From NCBI GenBank assembly GCA_030538075.1, contig JAUNUQ010000008.1:1-64000 (forward strand): a stretch of DNA of 64,000 nt, given 5' to 3'. Both the position numbers and the translations under genes were made by a program. Origin of the DNA: Tissierellia bacterium. Lineage in GTDB: Bacteria; Bacillota; Clostridia; Tissierellales; Peptoniphilaceae. Below, piece by piece: positions 60,626-64,000 of the stretch. The notes beneath the pieces were generated by a model that was given only the letters and a program-made list of their open reading frames with translations, ran no database searches and was not told where the DNA came from. Numbering within the stretch: position 1 is the stretch's first letter; the number at the start of each line of letters is the position of its first letter.

Positions 60626-61507
60626 CTATTCGATATTTTGCACTTGTTCTTTGAGTTTGTCGATACGGGATTTCACTTCAATGACATCTTCCGTAATCTG
60701 CGAATCATTGGATTTCGCGCTGATGGTATTGATCTCCCGATGCAGTTCTTGGGCGATGAAATCCAGTTTTTTCCCAGATGGTCCACCTGTGGACATGGTC
60801 TCCCGAAATTGTCTGAGATGGGATTGAAATCGCACGATCTCCTCGTTGATATCTGAGCGCTCAGCATAGAACACCACTTCGGAATGGATCTTGTCCTGAT
60901 CATAATCCGATAGATCCGTAACGAGATTTTGGATCCGAGCCTTCAATCTCTCCCTGTATTCCTCCACCATCAATGGGGCTCTCTGTTCGATTCGCAGAAT
61001 GATCTCCAAGAGTTCATCTAGGATTCTACTCAAATCCCCAAAGAGCAATTCCCCCTCTCGCACCTTCATCACCATGGCAGCTTCGACAGCGGACTCTACC
61101 GCTGTTTGGAGAGTGCTGCGGATGATCTCTTCATCTAGTTTCGCAGGCTTAAACTCCAGTATTTCGTTATTGAGAAGGATATGGGAGAGGTTGATGGGTT
61201 CTTCGATTGCCAATTCGCTTCGCATCTCGTCTAGTACATCGTACATCTTTCGGGCCAATTGTCTGTCAACGGATATGGCGGATTTTGCAGTAGCGCATTT
61301 CTCATCCTTGACATATACATCGATCCGTCCACGCCCGATGACTTTCTTTATCGCAGTTTTTATCGTATCCTCATAGGGATACAGATATCCCGGCATTTTG
61401 ACTTGGATATCTAAATACTTATTGTTCACCGACTTCAGATCCAGAGTGATCGTCAGAGCTTCGCTGACGCCGACACCCCTTCCAAAGCCAGTCATGGATT
61501 TTATCAT
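60626..61507 (-). CDS. YicC/YloC-family endoribonuclease
   Basis: A 293-aa protein of the YicC family, recently described as an endoribonuclease in E. coli. N-terminal MIKSMTGFGRG, LDLKSVNNKYLDI, KVIGRGRIDVYV and the C-terminal HLRQFRETMSTGGPSGKKLDFIAQELHREINTI are conserved. GGAGGGCGAAGAG before ATG 61507 fixes the start. First gene of the long operon down to thiN. Confidence 0.95.
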   Translation of the reverse strand: MIKSMTGFGRGVGVSEALTITLDLKSVNNKYLDIQVKMPGYLYPYEDTIKTAIKKVIGRGRIDVYVKDEKCATAKSAISVDRQLARKMYDVLDEMRSELAIEEPINLSHILLNNEILEFKPAKLDEEIIRSTLQTAVESAVEAAMVMKVREGELLFGDLSRILDELLEIILRIEQRAPLMVEEYRERLKARIQNLVTDLSDYDQDKIHSEVVFYAERSDINEEIVRFQSHLRQFRETMSTGGPSGKKLDFIAQELHREINTISAKSNDSQITEDVIEVKSRIDKLKEQVQNIE

Positions 61508-61529
61508 CTCTTCGCCCTCCAATAGTATA

Positions 61530-61558
61530 ATCATAGAAGCCCTGTCAAGAATTGTCAA
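61530..61558 (-). promoter_or_regulatory. Promoter of the yicC-to-thiN operon
   Basis: TTGACA (61558-61553) and TATGAT (61535-61530) with 17-bp spacer, minus strand; predicted leader of only about 16 nt. Confidence 0.85.
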
Positions 61559-61583
61559 TCGGTTTGTTACGATTATGTAATAT

Positions 61584-61613
61584 TTGTTTAAAAATCTTTG
61601 ATCATGCTATAAT
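61584..61613 (+). promoter_or_regulatory. rqcH promoter
   Basis: TTGTTT (61584-61589) and TATAAT (61608-61613), 18-bp spacer with TGC before the -10. ACAGGAGG follows before ATG 61635. Confidence 0.85.
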
Positions 61614-61634
61614 GACACGGACAGGAGGTGTCGT

Positions 61635-63404
61635 ATGAGCTACGATGGAATCACGACCGCCGCCGTCGTTCAGGAGATCTCTACAGAGATTCTCGGCGGC
61701 CGGATCAGTAAGATAAACCAACCCACCCCCCATGAGATCCTATTGCAGATCCATAGGGGTAAAAATCATAGATTGTTACTAAATGCTGGAAGCAACGCCC
61801 CCAGAATTTGTCTCATCGAGAATGTGCCAAAAAATCCACTGACGGCACCCAATTTCTGTATGTTGCTACGAAAACATCTCCAAGGCGGGATTATCACCAA
61901 AATCCAGCAGCATAAATTAGACCGCGTTGTCCAATTTGACATCAGCACCTATGATGAACTCGGCGACCCTGTCGTCAAGACATTGAGCATCGAAATCATG
62001 GGGAAGTACTCAAATATCATCCTATTTGAGGGAGAAGACCGAAAAATCATCGACTCCATAAAGCGAATTACACTGGATATCAGCCGCGTACGACAGGTGC
62101 TCCCCGGCAGTCTGTATGAAATCCTAGAGGATCACAAGGTCAATCTCTTGAATCAGGACCTGCTCCCCTCTGCACTTCGGGACAAATCACCAGCTGGTAC
62201 GAAAATCTATAAATATCTCTATATGTCCTACACAGGTTTAAGCCCTCTCTCCAGTCGGATGATCCTATACCATGGAAATCTGGACCCAGAGCGAACCATC
62301 GGCACTCTCGTCGATTCGGATTGGCAACAGCTCGATGATGCCTTCACCTGGTTTCGAGGTCTGGTCCGCTCTGGGTCCTTTGAGCCCAGCCTGCTCTATG
62401 ACTTGTCGGGAAAAAGCGTCAGCGGTTTCTATGTCTTTCCCGTTGCGCATCTGGGAGGGATCACCAAAGCCTTTCCGACGGTCAGCTCCCTAATCGAATA
62501 CTATTATGGACTCAACCAGTCTGACGACCGCTTGAGCCAGAGGCGCAGCAATCTGAGAAAAGCGCTTCAGACGCGCATCAGCCGTCTGGCTAATAAGTTA
62601 ACCGCCTCCAGACAAGCCCTGAAGGAGTCCGAAGACCGGAACCAATACCGCGTATTTGGAGATCTCATCTCCGCAAATGTACATCGGATCGCCCGGGGCT
62701 CTAAACAGATAGAGCTAGAAAATTTCTACTCAGAGACAATGGAGCCCATCACGATTCCCCTCGATGTGAAAAAGACGCCTTGGGAAAATGCCCAGAGTAA
62801 TTACAAGAAATACTCGAAACTGAAAAAGGCCCACGGCCTCTTAGAAAGGGAAATTCCCCAATTAGAAGAAGAGCTTCAGTATCTAAATCAGGTTCTGGAG
62901 ACCATCGATCACGTCGGCGAAGAGGATGAGCTCGATGAGATACGAGAGGAGCTTCAAAGAGGTGGCTATCTACGCATCTTGAGAACCGACGCAAAAAAGA
63001 AATCCAAACGCAAACCCTCACAGCCCCTTCAATACAGGACAGAGGAAGGATTGCTCGTCTACGTCGGTAGAAACAATCAACAAAATGATCGGCTCACATT
63101 AAAAGAGGCGGGAAAGTCCGACTACTTTCTCCATGCCAAGGGCATTTCTGGCTCCCATGTCATCTTGAAGACAGAGGGAAGAGAACCCTCCGAGTCCTCG
63201 ATTTACGATGCCGCCTTTTTGGCCGCTAAATACAGCAGCTTGAAATTGGAAGACAGCGTCCCGGTGGATTACACAGAAAAGAAAAATGTCTACAAGGCAA
63301 AGGGTTCTAAACCCGGCATGGTCTATTACAATGACTTTAAGACCATTCAAGTCGATCTGCAAGATGCCAAGAGGAGTGAACGGCTGGAATCCACAAGGCA
63401 GTGA
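61635..63404 (+). CDS. rqcH: Ribosome quality-control protein RqcH (FbpA/NFACT)
   Basis: RqcH adds alanine tails to nascent chains on obstructed 50S subunits, marking them for ClpXP. The 589-aa protein has NFACT-N (1-~250; MSYDGITTAAVVQEI, GGRISKINQPTPHEILL), a coiled-coil middle (about 300-440) and NFACT-R (about 460-570; GKSDYFLHAKGISGSHVIL). Family members in streptococci were first described as fibronectin-binding proteins. Divergent from yicC, as in Bacillus. Confidence 0.95.
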   Translation: MSYDGITTAAVVQEISTEILGGRISKINQPTPHEILLQIHRGKNHRLLLNAGSNAPRICLIENVPKNPLTAPNFCMLLRKHLQGGIITKIQQHKLDRVVQFDISTYDELGDPVVKTLSIEIMGKYSNIILFEGEDRKIIDSIKRITLDISRVRQVLPGSLYEILEDHKVNLLNQDLLPSALRDKSPAGTKIYKYLYMSYTGLSPLSSRMILYHGNLDPERTIGTLVDSDWQQLDDAFTWFRGLVRSGSFEPSLLYDLSGKSVSGFYVFPVAHLGGITKAFPTVSSLIEYYYGLNQSDDRLSQRRSNLRKALQTRISRLANKLTASRQALKESEDRNQYRVFGDLISANVHRIARGSKQIELENFYSETMEPITIPLDVKKTPWENAQSNYKKYSKLKKAHGLLEREIPQLEEELQYLNQVLETIDHVGEEDELDEIREELQRGGYLRILRTDAKKKSKRKPSQPLQYRTEEGLLVYVGRNNQQNDRLTLKEAGKSDYFLHAKGISGSHVILKTEGREPSESSIYDAAFLAAKYSSLKLEDSVPVDYTEKKNVYKAKGSKPGMVYYNDFKTIQVDLQDAKRSERLESTRQ

Positions 63405-63430
63405 GTTTCATCATCCATAGGATCAAATAT

Positions 63431-63470
63431 AAAAGGGACTAGAAAAATATTTCTAAGTCCCTTTTCTTTG
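63431..63470. terminator. Bidirectional terminator
   Basis: AAAAGGGACT pairs with AGTCCCTTTT around an AT-rich middle with further AGAAA/TTTCT pairing, flanked by T-rich sequence on both strands; separates rqcH from the convergent rluD-like gene. Confidence 0.85.
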
Positions 63471-64000
63471 TAGTGAATCCATGCCCAATCTCTCCAGAAC
63501 CTGTGTAAATCCAGCGTCCAATTCCGCCTGAAAAGACACTCGCTCTCCGGTCTTCGGATGGCTGAACTCGAGGATCTGCGCATGGAGGAGCAGATGTGGT
63601 ATTTGGATTTTTTCCCTTTTTCGACCGTAGATCGGATCTCCTAGGATTGGACAGCCCAGATATCTGAGGTGCACGCGAATTTGGTGAGTGCGGCCCGTTA
63701 AGAGGTCCAGGCGAATGAGGCTATATTCCCCAGTCGTCCCCAGCACCTCATATTTTGTAATCGCCGGTTTTCCACCCCTCTTGACGACGGCCATCGTCTT
63801 TCGATCCTTTGGATTGCGGCCAATCAGAGTTTCAATCAGTCCCTCCGACTCCTTGGGGCGTCCATGGACCAAGGCGAGATAGAGTTTCTTCACTTGGCGA
63901 TTGGAAAACTGTTCAGCCAGATTCCAGTGGGTCGAATTGTCCTTCGCGATGACGAGAGCTCCTGTCGTGTCCTTGTCCAAGCGGTGGACGATGCCCGGTC
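63453..64000 (-). CDS. RluD-type pseudouridine synthase, truncated by window edge
   Basis: The C-terminal ~182 residues of an RluA/RluD-family synthase; the reading frame continues past position 64000. The catalytic HRLDKDTTGALV lies at the very edge (the codons for PGIVHR read from 63998 down), followed by ALVHGRP, LTGRTHQIRVHLRYLGCPILGDPIYG and LHAQILEFSHP. In many Firmicutes rluD is preceded by lspA; that part is outside the window. Confidence 0.93.
   Translation of the reverse strand, partial: PGIVHRLDKDTTGALVIAKDNSTHWNLAEQFSNRQVKKLYLALVHGRPKESEGLIETLIGRNPKDRKTMAVVKRGGKPAITKYEVLGTTGEYSLIRLDLLTGRTHQIRVHLRYLGCPILGDPIYGRKREKIQIPHLLLHAQILEFSHPKTGERVSFQAELDAGFTQVLERLGMDSLQRKGT

Noticed and set aside
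63453..64000. Pseudogene reading of the rluD-like gene
   Set aside because: It is cut by the window edge, not broken: the frame stays open through 64000 and the catalytic motif is intact.

Overview
The window looks like one contiguous piece of chromosome from a Gram-positive, low-to-mid GC anaerobic Firmicute of the Clostridia/Tissierellia type. The basis is the gene content: the CtsR-McsA-McsB-ClpC arginine-kinase cluster, RemA, the PrkC/PrpC PASTA kinase and phosphatase pair, ECF-type vitamin S components, a CD1247-type acidic protein, RqcH, and a sodium-pump respiratory operon. I recognised no transposase, prophage, CRISPR array or rRNA. Nearly everything is housekeeping; most genes lie on the minus strand in long, tightly packed and often overlapping operons. 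The genus is not determinable from sequence reading alone.

Region by region: 1-0.9 kb holds an AraC-type regulator (+). 0.9-4.9 kb (-) holds the t6A tRNA-modification operon (tsaE-tsaB-rimI-tsaD) between a CD1247-like protein and a PHP phosphatase. 5.0-5.8 kb is the riboflavin transporter ribU behind an FMN riboswitch. 5.9-7.8 kb holds a secreted duplicated-domain protein, tRNA-Pro and a second ECF S component. 7.9-12.9 kb is an ABC-2 exporter (-) divergent from a LiaS/NarL-like two-component pair (+). 13.0-18.5 kb (-) has a possible 28-aa small ORF, mreB, metK, ispF, ispD, yacL and carD. 18.5-24.7 kb (-) is radA-clpC-mcsB-mcsA-ctsR under a CtsR-box promoter. 24.7-28.3 kb (-) has a signal-peptidase-like protein lacking the expected catalytic residues and an EF-G-like GTPase. 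28.3-35.4 kb (-) is a six-gene coupled operon: RluA, a TGS-nucleoside kinase, a ROK sugar kinase, an OmpR-type two-component pair and a lipoprotein. 35.6-41.4 kb holds a short YceG-like protein (+) and then small conserved genes (-), including bcp, a HAD phosphatase, DUF1292, a parvulin and cvfB. 41.5-46.3 kb (-) is an NqrBCDEF sodium-pump operon without nqrA, behind a YitT protein. 46.4-61.5 kb (-) is one long run from yicC to thiN covering RNA polymerase omega, CoA synthesis, PriA, translation-start processing, rRNA methylation, PrpC/PrkC, RsgA and Rpe. 61.6-63.4 kb (+) is rqcH, and an rluD-like gene runs off the right edge.

The most unusual points are: an NQR-type complex with no NqrA, in what is probably a quinone-poor anaerobe; a signal-peptidase fold protein that has lost the His and Asp usual in SipW-type enzymes; a pair of dispersed palindromic elements serving as terminators of clpC and the EF-G-like gene; loss of disA from its usual slot beside radA; a perfect palindrome between the -35 and -10 boxes of the AraC gene; and a strong terminator directly in front of a gene start, which suggests attenuation.
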